A DNA stretch of 64,000 bases from Variovorax sp. OK212 (GCF_900112425.1 NZ_FOLP01000024.1:27979-91978), one strand, 5' to 3'; counted from the first letter of the stretch, positions 32,141 through 43,251 are shown. The notes: generated by a model from the letters alone, not told the origin. Program-made: numbers and translations.

Positions 32141-32472
32141 CGATCCCGCATCGCAGCCACAGGTGCGCATGCTGCTGGCATCAAGAAAAATCAATCATGA
32201 GTCACGTCTTCCTTGAGGGCGAGCACGGCGCTTGGCTTGTCGATTGCGCAGCGATTTCTTGGCGGCTGCACTCTGAGCGACGAAGACCGATCTTGCGCTG
32301 GTACTGAGCAGCGAAGATCAGTTGCGTATCGCCAGAATGCAAGATCATCTGTCGACTCTCACCGAAAAAGAGCGTGGGAAATTCGGCGTCTGGATAAGAA
32401 GAGCCGACGTCGCGACTTGAGGTGCCGCGCTGAACGCATCACGCTGCCACAGCTGTTGACGCAGCGCCGGAG
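32141..32472. other. Gene-free stretch with a possible gene remnant
   Basis: No complete gene is seen. At about 32279-32420 one frame gives natural-looking protein (TKTDLALVLSSEDQLRIARM, then LSTLTEKERGKFGVWI) and ends in a stop. A stop lies just upstream and only an internal ATG at 32337 is available. It is probably the tail of a lost gene or a 27-residue peptide. The GC content is lower than in the neighbours. Confidence 0.4.
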
Positions 32473-34230
32473 CTAGCGCGTGAACGACTCCACCGCCACC
32501 GGAATCCGCGGCGCCTGCCAGCGGTAGCTGCTCCCCAGCACATCGCGCTCGGCCTGCTGGCCGTTCCACTGGATGTGGAGCAGGTTCATCAGCGTCCACC
32601 CGGTCCAGTCCGCGCGAAACGGTTGCTGCGCGGCCTCGGCAGGCAGGGGCTCGCGGTTGCGCCACACGACGGCGGGAATGCGGTAGCCCGATGCCGTCGC
32701 CGGGCTGTGGCCGGCACGGTCGCTCACGTGGCCCACTTCCTGTCCGTGGTCGGACAGGTACATCCATGCCCGGTACTCACCGGGCTTGCCGGGTTTGCCG
32801 GGGGCGCGCGTCTGCTGCAGCAGCTCCGACACCACGAAGTCGTGGTACAGCAGCGCGGCGTCGTACTCCTGGCGGAAGCGGCGCACCCAGGCGGAGCGGC
32901 CTTCCTTCACGAGGCCGCTCTCGACCGCGTCGACGTCGTCGTCGAAGGGGTTGGCATTGGCTGGAAAGCGCAGGCTGTAGTGCGGGTGCGCGCCCATCAG
33001 GTGGACCACGATCAGCTTGCGCTCGGTGCCGGTGTCGGCCAGCGCTTCCTGCACGCAGTCGAGGATCTCGCCGTCGAGCGAGGCGCTGGCGCGCCCGGGC
33101 GTGCGGTTCACCATGTCGACCACGTCGGCGAAGCGTGCGTGCTGCTGCTCGATGGCCAGGTCGTCGTGGTTGCTGATCCACCAGACCTTGTAGCCCGCGG
33201 CGCGTGCCAGGGCCAGCACGTGCGGCGGGTCGTCGCCCTCGGGCAGGCCGAAGTGGAACATGTTGCGCAGCGCGGGAAGGGTGCTGGCGTCCACCGACCA
33301 GGCGTTCTTCAGCACCGTCATCTGCTCGCCGGCCTGCGCCTTGTGCGCCTGCAGGCGCGGCGTGGTCGCTCGGCCGTAGCCGTACAGGCCCATGTTGTCG
33401 CGGTTGATGCTGTCGGTGATGACCAGCACCACGGTCGAAGGCCCGGCCTGCGTGATGACGGGCGCGATGCCTTTGGCCTGCGCCATCAACCGGTCGCGCT
33501 GCTTCTGCTGGTCGGCCCAGGCGGCCTGCAGCGTGTGAAGCGAGTCGACCCACTGCGTCCAGAATATCGCCGGATGCAGCCGGCGCCACGGCTTGCTCGC
33601 ATAGGCCACGCAGGACAGCAGCAGCGCCAGCGCGACCAGTGCGGTGATCCCGCGTGAAGGACGTGCCGAAGCGGCGGACGCCACCGCGCCGCGCCTTGCG
33701 AACATGCCCACCAGCACGCCGGCCGCCACCAGCACGGCGCACCACACGACCGCCGAGCGCCAGTGCATCCAGAGGTATTCGCCGCCCTCGCGCGCATTGG
33801 TGTTGGCGGCGGCGCCCAGCACCATCGCGCCGTCGGGCGCGGCCTGGTAGGTGTCGAGCAGGTAGGCGCGCACCGCGGCGTCGAGCGCGAAGCCCATGAC
33901 CCAGAGCCAGACGAACACCGTGCGCAGCTGCCGCATGCGCGCGCTGTGCAGCGGCCACAGCAGCCACAGCACGGCGGGCAGGGCCAGCACCGCGAGCTGC
34001 GCGATGCGGCGGCCGTCGTGGCCCAGCGCGATGAGCGCGAGCAGCGTGGCGCCGACCACGCCGCAGGCCAGCCACGCGCGGCGATGGGATGCGGGGCGCG
34101 GCGGGGAGTCGGGAGAAGAAAGGGCGGTCAAGCGGTTGGCGCAGCGGAGCGCCAGGGCAGTCGGGGCGGCCGGATTCTGCCCCCGGCCCCGCGCCCCGAA
34201 CCCCAGTGCCCCGATGCCCGCGAGGTGCAT
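32473..34230 (-). CDS. Membrane-bound sulfatase/phosphoethanolamine-transferase-like protein
   Basis: Up to 585 residues. The N-terminal part holds about five membrane segments (for example AVLALPAVLWLLWPL, VFVWLWVMGFAL, VVWCAVLVAAGVLVGMF). A periplasmic alkaline-phosphatase-like domain follows with VVLVITDSINRDNMGLYGYG, ASTLPALRNMF (probable nucleophile Thr), HLMGAHPHY and YLSDHGQEVGH. This layout is that of EptA/CptA-type enzymes that place phosphoethanolamine on lipid A or core sugars. The first ~33 residues look unusual and TTG 34131 is an alternative start. Substrate not determinable. Confidence 0.85.
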   Translation of the reverse strand: MHLAGIGALGFGARGRGQNPAAPTALALRCANRLTALSSPDSPPRPASHRRAWLACGVVGATLLALIALGHDGRRIAQLAVLALPAVLWLLWPLHSARMRQLRTVFVWLWVMGFALDAAVRAYLLDTYQAAPDGAMVLGAAANTNAREGGEYLWMHWRSAVVWCAVLVAAGVLVGMFARRGAVASAASARPSRGITALVALALLLSCVAYASKPWRRLHPAIFWTQWVDSLHTLQAAWADQQKQRDRLMAQAKGIAPVITQAGPSTVVLVITDSINRDNMGLYGYGRATTPRLQAHKAQAGEQMTVLKNAWSVDASTLPALRNMFHFGLPEGDDPPHVLALARAAGYKVWWISNHDDLAIEQQHARFADVVDMVNRTPGRASASLDGEILDCVQEALADTGTERKLIVVHLMGAHPHYSLRFPANANPFDDDVDAVESGLVKEGRSAWVRRFRQEYDAALLYHDFVVSELLQQTRAPGKPGKPGEYRAWMYLSDHGQEVGHVSDRAGHSPATASGYRIPAVVWRNREPLPAEAAQQPFRADWTGWTLMNLLHIQWNGQQAERDVLGSSYRWQAPRIPVAVESFTR

Positions 34231-34334
34231 TCAGGGATATCCCCGAAGGAACTTATTCGGCCTTGCGCGCCCAGACGGGCTCGCCCGGCCTTGCCGGACA
34301 TTTTTCAAGCCTCAAGAAAAGGAACCTTCGCTCC

Positions 34335-34793
34335 ATGGTCAGATTCAGCCGATTGCCCGCCCTGCTGCTCGCCTTCGCTCTTTCATGGATGGCCCTGCCG
34401 TCCGCATCCGCCGCCCAACAGATGGTCAGCGTCGCCGTCAAGACGCTGAACATGCGCACCGGCCCCGGCCCGCGCCACGAGACGCACTGGACCGTCAGCA
34501 AGGGCTACCCCTTCAAGGTGATCGGCAGGAAGGGCGACTGGCTGCACGTGAGCGACTTCGAAGGCGACAAGGCCTGGGTGTTCCGCCCCATGACCAGCAA
34601 GACGCCGCACCGCGTGGTGAAGGCCCGGGTGGCCAACCTGCGCCGCGCGCCGGGCACGCGCAGCCCCATCGTGAAGAAGGCCGGCTACGGCGACGTGCTG
34701 CGCACGCTGGAGCAGCGCGGCGACTGGCTCAAGGTGCGGCACGAAAGCGGCACCACGGGGTGGGTGTCGAAGCGCCTCACCTGGGGCTGGTAG
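34335..34793 (+). CDS. Secreted protein with two SH3b domains
   Basis: The 152-residue protein has a signal peptide (LLLAFALSWMALPSASAAQQ) and then two bacterial SH3 repeats, each with the pattern LN/LR-R-GPG followed by a GDWLHV or GDWLKV strand. The first is at about 33-90 and the second at about 93-150. Such proteins bind peptidoglycan or proteins in the periplasm. It is divergent from the phosphoethanolamine-transferase-like gene and probably transcribed alone. Confidence 0.88.
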   Translation: MVRFSRLPALLLAFALSWMALPSASAAQQMVSVAVKTLNMRTGPGPRHETHWTVSKGYPFKVIGRKGDWLHVSDFEGDKAWVFRPMTSKTPHRVVKARVANLRRAPGTRSPIVKKAGYGDVLRTLEQRGDWLKVRHESGTTGWVSKRLTWGW

Positions 34794-34835
34794 GCGCAAG
34801 CAAGGCCGTAGTCGTGACCGTGGCCGTAGCCGCCC

Positions 34836-36332
34836 TCAGGTCGCCGTGGCCTGGCGCACGGCGCGCTCCCAGCGCGCCATCGATTCCTCGGCCTGCGCGC
34901 GGCCCATGGTCGGCAGGAAGCGGCGCTCGACCTTCCACAGCTTCGACAGCTCGCGCGCGTCGCTGTAGAAGCCGGTCGACAGGCCCGCGAGGTAGGCGGC
35001 GCCCAGCGCCGTGGTCTCGACGACCTCGGGCCGCACCACCGGAATGCCCAGCAGGTCGGCCTGGAACTGCATCAGCAGGTCGTTCACGCTCGCGCCGCCG
35101 TCCACGCGCAGCTCGGCCACGGGCTTGCCGCCCGCGGCCACCGCGTCGCGGCTCATGGCCTGCAGCAGCGCAGCACTCTGGTACGCGATGCTTTCGAGCG
35201 CGGCGCGCGCGATGTGCGCGACCGTGGTGCCGCGCGTGAGGCCGGTGATCGTGCCGCGCGCGTCGGCGTCCCAGTAGGGCGCGCCCAGGCCGGTGAAGGC
35301 CGGCACCATCATCACGCCGCCCGCGTCGGGCACGCTCTCGGCCAGCGACTGCACTTCGGCGCTGCCCTTGATGGCCTTGAGCCCGTCGCGCAGCCACTGC
35401 ACCACGGCGCCGCCGACGAACACGCTGCCTTCCATCGCGTACTGCGGCTGCGCGCTCGTCTGCGCGGCGCTGGTCACGAGCAGGCCGTTCTGCGAGGGCT
35501 GGAACGCGCCGCCCGTGTGCATCAGCAGGAAGCAGCCGGTGCCGTAGGTGTTCTTGGCCATGCCGGCCTCGAAGCAGGCCTGGCCGAAGAGGGCGCTCTG
35601 CTGGTCGCCGGCCACGCCGCCGATCGGCAGCGCGCGGCCCAGCAGGGCCTCGTCGGTGTCGGCGAAGTGCGAGCTCGACGGCTGCACCGTCGGCATCAGC
35701 GCGGCGGGGATGTCGAGCGCCTTCAGCAGCTCGGCGTCCCAGGCGTTGTCGTGCACGTTGAAGAGCATGGTGCGCGAGGCGTTGCTCACGTCGCTCACGT
35801 GCGCCTTGCCGCCGGTGAGCTGCCACATGAGCCAGCTGTCGACGGTGCCGAAGGCCAGTTCGCCGCGCTCGGCCTGCGCGCGCGCGCCTGGCACGTTGTC
35901 GAGCAGCCAGCGCAGCTTGGTGCCGGAAAAATACGCGTCGATCACTAGCCCGGTCTTCTCGCGGATGGTGTCGGTCATGCCGTCCTCGCGCAGCTTCGCG
36001 CACAGCGGCTCGGCGCGCCTGTCCTGCCAGACGATGGCGTGGTGCACCGGCTGGCCGGTCTTGCGGTTCCACAGCACGGTGGTCTCGCGCTGGTTGGTGA
36101 TGCCGATGGCGTGGATGTCGGCGGGCTTCAGCTTCGCCTTCGCGAGCACGTCGCGCGCGGTGGCCAGCTGGCTCTGCCAGATTTCCATCGGATCGTGCTC
36201 GACCCAGCCGGGCTGCGGGTAGATCTGCGTGAGTTCCTTCTGCGCGATGGCGACGATGCGGCCTTCGCGGTCGAACACGATGCTGCGCGAGCTGGAGGTG
36301 CCCTGGTCCAAGGCGAGCAGGTAGGTCGTCAT
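34836..36332 (-). CDS. glpK: Glycerol kinase
   Basis: The 498-residue protein has standard glycerol kinase motifs: YLLALDQGTSSSRSIVFD at the N-terminus, ITNQRETTVLWN, VDSWLMWQLTGG, VAGDQQSALFGQACFEAG, NTYGTGCFLLMHTG and VDGGASVNDLLMQFQAD. It phosphorylates glycerol to sn-glycerol-3-phosphate with ATP. ATG 36332 is 20 bases downstream of the glpR stop, so glpR and glpK form one leftward transcript, divergent from glpD and the transporter. Confidence 0.97.
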   Translation of the reverse strand: MTTYLLALDQGTSSSRSIVFDREGRIVAIAQKELTQIYPQPGWVEHDPMEIWQSQLATARDVLAKAKLKPADIHAIGITNQRETTVLWNRKTGQPVHHAIVWQDRRAEPLCAKLREDGMTDTIREKTGLVIDAYFSGTKLRWLLDNVPGARAQAERGELAFGTVDSWLMWQLTGGKAHVSDVSNASRTMLFNVHDNAWDAELLKALDIPAALMPTVQPSSSHFADTDEALLGRALPIGGVAGDQQSALFGQACFEAGMAKNTYGTGCFLLMHTGGAFQPSQNGLLVTSAAQTSAQPQYAMEGSVFVGGAVVQWLRDGLKAIKGSAEVQSLAESVPDAGGVMMVPAFTGLGAPYWDADARGTITGLTRGTTVAHIARAALESIAYQSAALLQAMSRDAVAAGGKPVAELRVDGGASVNDLLMQFQADLLGIPVVRPEVVETTALGAAYLAGLSTGFYSDARELSKLWKVERRFLPTMGRAQAEESMARWERAVRQATAT

Positions 36333-36352
36333 TCGGTCGTTGTCCCTTCGGG

Positions 36353-37123
36353 TCAGTTGTCGCGCGCGATTTCCAGGCGCACCTGGGCGCTTTCCAGCAG
36401 CTCGGGGAACGGGGCCGGCGGCTCGGCGTCGGTGAAGAACCGGTCGATCTGAGACAGCGTGCCCAGCTGGATCATCGCGGGCCGGTTGAACTTGCTCGCG
36501 TCGGCCGCCAGCCACACCTCGCGTGCCTGCGCGATGATGGTCTGCGCCACCTTCACCTCGCGCAGGTCGAAGTCGCGCAGCGAGCCGTCGGCCTCGATGC
36601 TCGACACGCCGATGAGCGCGATGTCGACCTTGAACTGGCGGATGAAGTCGATGGTGGCTTCGCCCACGATGGCGCGGTCGCGCGCGCGCACCGAGCCGCC
36701 CGCCACGATCACCTCGCAGGCGGTGTTGCCGCTCAGGATGGTGGCCACGTTCAGGTTGTTGGTGATCACGCGCAGGCCGGTGTGGCGCATCAGCGCCTTG
36801 GCGATGGCCTCGGTGGTGGTGCCGATGTTCAGGATCAGCGAACAGTCGTTGGGCACCAGTTCGGCCACCCGGCGGGCGATGCGCGCCTTGCCGTCGGCAT
36901 GCAGGGTTTCGCGCTGCTGGTAGCCGATGTTCTCGGTGGTCGAGCTGGGCACCCGCACGCCGCCGTGGAAACGCGTGAGCAACCCCTCGTCGGCCAGCCG
37001 CTGCACGTCGCGCCGGACGGTCTGCAGGGTCACGCCGAGCATTTCGGCCAGTTGTTCGACGGTGACGGAGCCGCGCGTGCGCACGGTGTCCAGGAGGTTG
37101 ATCTGGCGCGGATTGGAGTTCAC
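36353..37123 (-). CDS. glpR: DeoR-family repressor of glycerol genes
   Basis: The 256-residue protein has an N-terminal DeoR helix-turn-helix (VTVEQLAEMLGVTLQTVRRD, then LTRFHGGV) and a sugar-phosphate-binding domain with ILNIGTTTEAIAKAL and VIAGGSVRARDRAIVGE. In glycerol regulons GlpR is released from DNA by glycerol-3-phosphate. Its position between glpK and glpD supports the name. It faces glpD across 121 bp containing candidate operator repeats. Confidence 0.93.
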   Translation of the reverse strand: MNSNPRQINLLDTVRTRGSVTVEQLAEMLGVTLQTVRRDVQRLADEGLLTRFHGGVRVPSSTTENIGYQQRETLHADGKARIARRVAELVPNDCSLILNIGTTTEAIAKALMRHTGLRVITNNLNVATILSGNTACEVIVAGGSVRARDRAIVGEATIDFIRQFKVDIALIGVSSIEADGSLRDFDLREVKVAQTIIAQAREVWLAADASKFNRPAMIQLGTLSQIDRFFTDAEPPAPFPELLESAQVRLEIARDN

Positions 37124-37180
37124 AGGGGCGTCGCGAGGGGCAGTAAGACTGCAGGCAAGGTTACCGTGCGTGTCACTTTA

Positions 37181-37199
37181 AAACGAAAGAAAACGAATC
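37181..37199. promoter_or_regulatory. Candidate GlpR operator, direct AAACGAA repeats
   Basis: AAACGAAAG at 37181-37189 and AAACGAATC at 37191-37199 repeat with a 10-bp period, in the intergenic region shared by glpR and glpD. DeoR-type GlpR sites contain TTTCG/CGAAA half-sites, so these fit a repressor site upstream of glpD. Confidence 0.5.
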
Positions 37200-37244
37200 A
37201 ACTAAGGGAAAACTCGGGGGAAAATCGCGCTCAAAGGAACCTAA

Positions 37245-38915
37245 ATGAAAAATCCCGAAAATACAATGGCCGCCGTTGGTGACCCAAGTCATGGATCCAT
37301 GGAAGCCCTTCCGGTGAGCGATTCTTCCCTCAATTCGTCTGCTTCGCCTGCGTCCGCGCCCGGTCCGGCCGCCGATTGCGACGTGCTGATCGTCGGCGGC
37401 GGCATCAACGGCTGCGGCATCGCACGCGACCTCGCGGGCCGCGGCTGGCGCGTGGTGCTGTGCGAGAAGGACGACCTGGCTTCGCACACCTCCTCTTCTT
37501 CCACCAAGCTGATCCACGGCGGGCTGCGCTACCTCGAGTATTACGAGTTCTCCCTGGTGCGCAAGGCGCTGCAGGAGCGCGAGGTGCTGCTCAAGAGCGC
37601 GCCGCACATCATGTGGCCGCTGCGCTTCGTGATGCCGCACGACCCCTCGATGCGCCCGGCCTGGATGATCCGCATCGGCCTGTTCATGTACGACCACCTC
37701 GCCAGGCGCGAGGTGCTGCCCCCTTCGCGCAGCGTCGACCTGCGCCGCCACGCGGCCGGCAAGCCGCTGAAGGACCAGTACAAGCGCGGCTTCGTCTACT
37801 CCGACGGCTGGGTCGACGACGCACGGCTGGTGGTGCTGAACGCGCTCGACGCACGGGCGCGCGGCGCCGAGGTGCTCACGCGCACGCGCTGCGTGCACGC
37901 CCAGCGCGGCGCCGACGGCTGGACCGCCACGCTGCAGGGGGCCGACGGCGCCCAGCGCACGCTGCGCGCCCGCGCGGTGGTCAATGCCGCGGGCCCATGG
38001 GCCGAATCCTTCCTGCGCGGCGTGGCGCAGTCGGCCAAGGGCGAGGCACTGGCCACCAAGAGCCTGCGGCTGGTCAAGGGCAGCCATATCGTGGTGCCGC
38101 GCCTGTTCGAGCACGACCACGCCTACATCTTCCAGAACCCCGACAAGCGGATCATCTTCGCCATTCCCTACCAGGACGAGTTCACGCTGATCGGCACCAC
38201 CGACATCGAGCTCACCGGCGACGACCCGGGCGCCGCGCGCATCGCGCAGGAAGAAATCGACTACCTCTGCACGCAGGCCAGCCGCTACTTCGAGAAGCCC
38301 ATCGTGCCGGCCGACGTGGTGTGGACCTACTCGGGCGTGCGCCCGCTGCTGGACGACGCCTCGGGCGACCCGTCGGCCGTCACGCGCGACTACCTGCTCG
38401 AGTCGAACACCACGGCCGCGCCGCTGCTGTCGGTGTGGGGCGGCAAGATCACCACCTTCCGCAAGCTGGCCGAGGACGCGGCCGACGAGGTCGGCAAGAT
38501 GCTGGGCCAGTCGAACGCGCAGCGCCCGGCCTGGACCGACGGCGCCTTCATGGCGGGCGGCGACCTGTCGGGCTGGATCGGCGCCGCCCGCCGCCCCGAC
38601 GACGACTTCGAGCGCTTCGTGTCGGCCGTGCAGGCCAGGCACCCCTGGCTCTACGGCCAGCTGGCGCGCCGCCTGGCGCGGGCCTACGGCGCCCGCATTG
38701 CCGACGTGCTGGGCGACGCGAAATCCTTCGCGGACCTGGGTGCCGAGGTGGCACCCGGCCTGTTCGAGCGCGAGCTGCACTTCCTGCGGGACCACGAGTG
38801 GGCCATGAGCGCGGACGACGTGCTCTGGCGGCGGTCCAAGCTGGGGTTGCACTACACGCCCGGGCAACGCGAGCAGGTGGCGGCATGGCTGAGCAGCCAT
38901 GCGAAAGCCGCCTGA
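37245..38915 (+). CDS. glpD: Aerobic glycerol-3-phosphate dehydrogenase
   Basis: The 556-residue flavoprotein has the FAD-binding Rossmann motif DVLIVGGGINGCGIARDLAG at about 46-65, the family block SSSTKLIHGGLRYLEYYEF, VVNAAGPWAESFL and TYSGVRPLLDD. The C-terminal helical domain contains DEVGKMLGQ. It oxidises sn-glycerol-3-phosphate to dihydroxyacetone phosphate and passes electrons to quinone at the membrane. About 40 Ser/Pro/Ala-rich residues precede the flavin domain. ATG 37245 has AAAGGAA upstream. It heads the glpD-STPQUV operon. Confidence 0.96.
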   Translation: MKNPENTMAAVGDPSHGSMEALPVSDSSLNSSASPASAPGPAADCDVLIVGGGINGCGIARDLAGRGWRVVLCEKDDLASHTSSSSTKLIHGGLRYLEYYEFSLVRKALQEREVLLKSAPHIMWPLRFVMPHDPSMRPAWMIRIGLFMYDHLARREVLPPSRSVDLRRHAAGKPLKDQYKRGFVYSDGWVDDARLVVLNALDARARGAEVLTRTRCVHAQRGADGWTATLQGADGAQRTLRARAVVNAAGPWAESFLRGVAQSAKGEALATKSLRLVKGSHIVVPRLFEHDHAYIFQNPDKRIIFAIPYQDEFTLIGTTDIELTGDDPGAARIAQEEIDYLCTQASRYFEKPIVPADVVWTYSGVRPLLDDASGDPSAVTRDYLLESNTTAAPLLSVWGGKITTFRKLAEDAADEVGKMLGQSNAQRPAWTDGAFMAGGDLSGWIGAARRPDDDFERFVSAVQARHPWLYGQLARRLARAYGARIADVLGDAKSFADLGAEVAPGLFERELHFLRDHEWAMSADDVLWRRSKLGLHYTPGQREQVAAWLSSHAKAA

Positions 38916-38980
38916 ACAGAGGGCAGGGGCGCAGGAGCGCAGTGGCGCGACGATGACCGGCTGAAGAAGCCCGATCGCGA

Positions 38981-39013
38981 GTGACAGAGAGCGATAGAGA
39001 GCGACAGAGAGAG
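38981..39013 (+). repeat. Tandem 10-bp repeat between glpD and glpS
   Basis: Three consecutive 10-mers GTGACAGAGA, GCGATAGAGA and GCGACAGAGA plus a partial fourth lie in the 146-bp gap between glpD and glpS. They are purine-rich on the plus strand. Their role, if any, is unknown. Confidence 0.6.
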
Positions 39014-39061
39014 CAAGTGAACAGCGGCTGAACCAAGACCCGAAACGGGCGAAGGGGACAC

Positions 39062-40138
<1,077 letters not shown>

Positions 40139-40222
40139 GCCCCCACGTTCATCACCGCGTGTGTTCACTGCCCCCCAAGGGGGCGCAGACCGCCCTTGGG
40201 GCGGCCCGGCGGGAGGTCTGAC
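40139..40222 (+). repeat. Palindromic intergenic repeat upstream of glpT
   Basis: Immediately after the glpS stop comes CCCCACG, then a GC-rich stem of CTGCCCCCC and GGGGGCG paired blocks, then GGGGCGGCCCGG, GGGAGG and CTGAC leading into the glpT ATG. The GGGAGG doubles as ribosome binding site. The same arrangement recurs at 49262-49321, and a degenerate version lies at 42357-42428 before glpQ. Confidence 0.7.
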
Positions 40223-41293
40223 ATGGCCCGCATCGACCTCGACCTCGCGCACGCCTACCGTCCCAACCCCACGCAGGACAGCGACTATGCGCTGCTGCCC
40301 TTGCAGATGAGCTTTCGCGACGGCGGCGCCTATGCCTTGCTCGGCCCGTCGGGCTGCGGCAAGACGACCATGCTCAACATCATCTCGGGGCTGCTGGTGC
40401 CTTCGCAGGGCACGGTGAAGTTCGACGGGCGCGACATGACGCGCGCCACGCCGCAGGAGCGCAACATCGCGCAGGTGTTCCAGTTCCCGGTGATCTACGA
40501 CACCATGACGGTGGCCGAGAACCTCGCGTTCCCGCTGCGCAACCGCAAGGTGCCCGAAGCCCAGATCAGGAAGCGCGTGGGCGAGATCGCCGAGATGCTC
40601 GACATGAGCGGGCAGCTCAACCAGCGCGCCGCCGGCCTGGCGGCCGACGCCAAGCAGAAGATATCCCTGGGCCGCGGCCTGGTGCGCAGCGACGTGTCGG
40701 CGGTGCTGTTCGACGAGCCGCTCACCGTGATCGACCCGCACCTGAAGTGGCAGCTGCGCCGCAAGCTCAAGCAGATCCATCGCGAGCTGAAGCTCACGCT
40801 GATCTACGTCACGCACGACCAGGTCGAGGCGCTCACCTTCGCCGAAGAGGTGGTGGTCATGACGCGCGGCAAGGCGGTGCAGGTCGGCAGTGCCGAGGCG
40901 CTGTTCGAGCGGCCGGCCCATACCTTCGTCGGCCATTTCATCGGCTCGCCGGGCATGAACTTTCTTGCAGCGCAAAACACCGGTGGCACGCTGGAGGTGG
41001 CCGGCACGCCACTGGTGCCCACGCGCGAACTGCCGCAGGGGCCGCTGAAGATCGGCATTCGCCCCGAGTACCTGCGGCTGTCGAGCGCGGGCGCGAGCGG
41101 GGCGGTGCCGGCGGTGGTCAGGCAGGTGCAGGACGTGGGCACGCACCTGATGCTGGGCGTGGAGGCCGGCGGCAGCGTGCTGAAGGTGCGCCTGCATTCG
41201 GACGACCCGCCGCCGGCCGTGGGCGACACGGTCTGGGTGCGCGTGCTGGACGCGCACACCTGCTACTACAAGGACGAGGAGCTGGTCGCATGA
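40223..41293 (+). CDS. glpT: Glycerol ABC transporter ATPase GlpT (ABC type)
   Basis: The 356-residue ATPase has a textbook Walker A GPSGCGKTT at about 41-49, Walker B VLFDEP at about 161-166 and switch His at about 198 in YVTHDQVEA. The ABC signature is degenerate: where LSGGQ is expected it reads GLAADAKQKIS (about 138-148). A C-terminal TOBE domain follows. Note that this glpT is the ABC ATPase of the glpSTPQUV operon, not the E. coli glycerol-3-phosphate antiporter. Its defects complement those of GlpS. Confidence 0.9.
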   Translation: MARIDLDLAHAYRPNPTQDSDYALLPLQMSFRDGGAYALLGPSGCGKTTMLNIISGLLVPSQGTVKFDGRDMTRATPQERNIAQVFQFPVIYDTMTVAENLAFPLRNRKVPEAQIRKRVGEIAEMLDMSGQLNQRAAGLAADAKQKISLGRGLVRSDVSAVLFDEPLTVIDPHLKWQLRRKLKQIHRELKLTLIYVTHDQVEALTFAEEVVVMTRGKAVQVGSAEALFERPAHTFVGHFIGSPGMNFLAAQNTGGTLEVAGTPLVPTRELPQGPLKIGIRPEYLRLSSAGASGAVPAVVRQVQDVGTHLMLGVEAGGSVLKVRLHSDDPPPAVGDTVWVRVLDAHTCYYKDEELVA

Positions 41294-41329
41294 ACAACCT
41301 CGTCTCGTTCGACCCCGCCGCCTTGTGTT

Positions 41330-41432
41330 GCTCCGTTCCCTCCCGGGGCAAAGCGGGGGTGGGCGCAAGCGGCGCATCCACCGGGCGCTCTGCCCGCCCC
41401 CATCCCGGCCTTCCCCCAGCGGGGGAAGGAGC
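41330..41432. repeat. REP-like palindromic element between glpT and glpP
   Basis: The outer arms GCTCCGTTCCCTCCC and GGGGGAAGGAGC, and the inner arms GCGGGGGTGGGC and GCCCCCATCCCGGCC, can pair to form a long imperfect hairpin. A clearly related element lies at 45390-45501 after glpV. Both lie in the glp operon in non-coding DNA. Confidence 0.75.
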
Positions 41433-41465
41433 CCTGCAGGCACTTCGCGGGAACGGAGCCAAGCC

Positions 41466-42356
41466 ATGAACGCCACCAACAAGCCCATCAACCAGAAGGC
41501 GTGGTGGCTCGTGCTGCCGGTGCTGCTGTGCGTCGCGTTCTCGGCCATCGTGCCGCTCATGACGGTCGTCAACTACTCGGTGCAGGACATCATCTCGCCC
41601 GAGCGCCGGGTCTTCGTGGGCACCGAGTGGTTCGCCGCCGTGATGCGCGACGACGAGCTGCACGAGGCGCTGTTGCGCCAGCTCGGCTTCTCGCTGTCGG
41701 TGCTGCTGGTGGAGATTCCGCTGGGCATCGCGCTGGCGCTGTCGATGCCGGCCAAGGGCTGGAAGTCGTCCGCGGTGCTGGTGGTGGTGGCGCTGTCGCT
41801 GCTCATCCCGTGGAACGTGGTGGGCACCATCTGGCAGATCTACGGACGCACCGACATCGGCCTGTTCGGCCACGCGCTGGAGGCCATGGGCATCTCGTAC
41901 AACTACACGGGCAGCGCCACCGACGCCTGGCTCACGGTGCTGGTGATGGACGTGTGGCACTGGACGCCGCTGGTCGCCTTGCTCTGCTATGCCGGCCTGC
42001 GCTCGATTCCCGACGCCTACTACCAGGCCGCGCGCATCGACGGCGCCAGCAAGTTCGCGGTGTTCCGCTACATCCAGCTGCCCAAGATGCGCGGCGTGCT
42101 CATGATCGCGGTGCTGCTGCGTTTCATGGACAGCTTCATGATCTATACCGAGCCCTTCGTGCTCACCGGCGGCGGGCCGGGCAATGCCACCACCTTCCTG
42201 AGCCAGTACCTCACGCAGAAGGCCGTGGGGCAGTTCGACCTGGGGCCGGCGGCGGCGTTCTCGCTGATCTACTTCCTCATCATCCTGCTGTTGTGCTTCG
42301 TGCTCTACAACTGGATGCAGCGGGTGGGCACGCAGGAAGCGGAGGTGGAGAAATGA
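41466..42356 (+). CDS. glpP: Glycerol ABC transporter permease GlpP
   Basis: The 296-residue inner-membrane protein has six hydrophobic segments, the first at about 12-37 (WWLVLPVLLCVAFSAIVPLM). The EAA loop that docks to the ATPase reads SIPDAYYQAARIDGASKF. It belongs to the MalF-type permeases and should pair with GlpQ. The gene follows a REP-like element rather than directly abutting glpT. Confidence 0.93.
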   Translation: MNATNKPINQKAWWLVLPVLLCVAFSAIVPLMTVVNYSVQDIISPERRVFVGTEWFAAVMRDDELHEALLRQLGFSLSVLLVEIPLGIALALSMPAKGWKSSAVLVVVALSLLIPWNVVGTIWQIYGRTDIGLFGHALEAMGISYNYTGSATDAWLTVLVMDVWHWTPLVALLCYAGLRSIPDAYYQAARIDGASKFAVFRYIQLPKMRGVLMIAVLLRFMDSFMIYTEPFVLTGGGPGNATTFLSQYLTQKAVGQFDLGPAAAFSLIYFLIILLLCFVLYNWMQRVGTQEAEVEK

Positions 42357-42428
42357 ATCCGTCGCCGAGCCGCCTCGAGGCGGATGCGCCCCCGCGGGGG
42401 AACGGCGCGCAGCGCCAAGGGGGTCGAC
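42357..42428 (+). repeat. Degenerate copy of the palindromic block before glpQ
   Basis: The 72-bp gap contains GCCGCCTCGAGGCGG, a near-perfect palindrome, then GCGCCCCCGCGGGGG and GCGCCAAGGGGGTCGAC, ending at the glpQ ATG. It resembles the intergenic blocks at 40139 and 49262 without being a full match. Confidence 0.5.
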
Positions 42429-43241
<813 letters not shown>

Positions 43242-43251
43242 GGAGAGCAGC

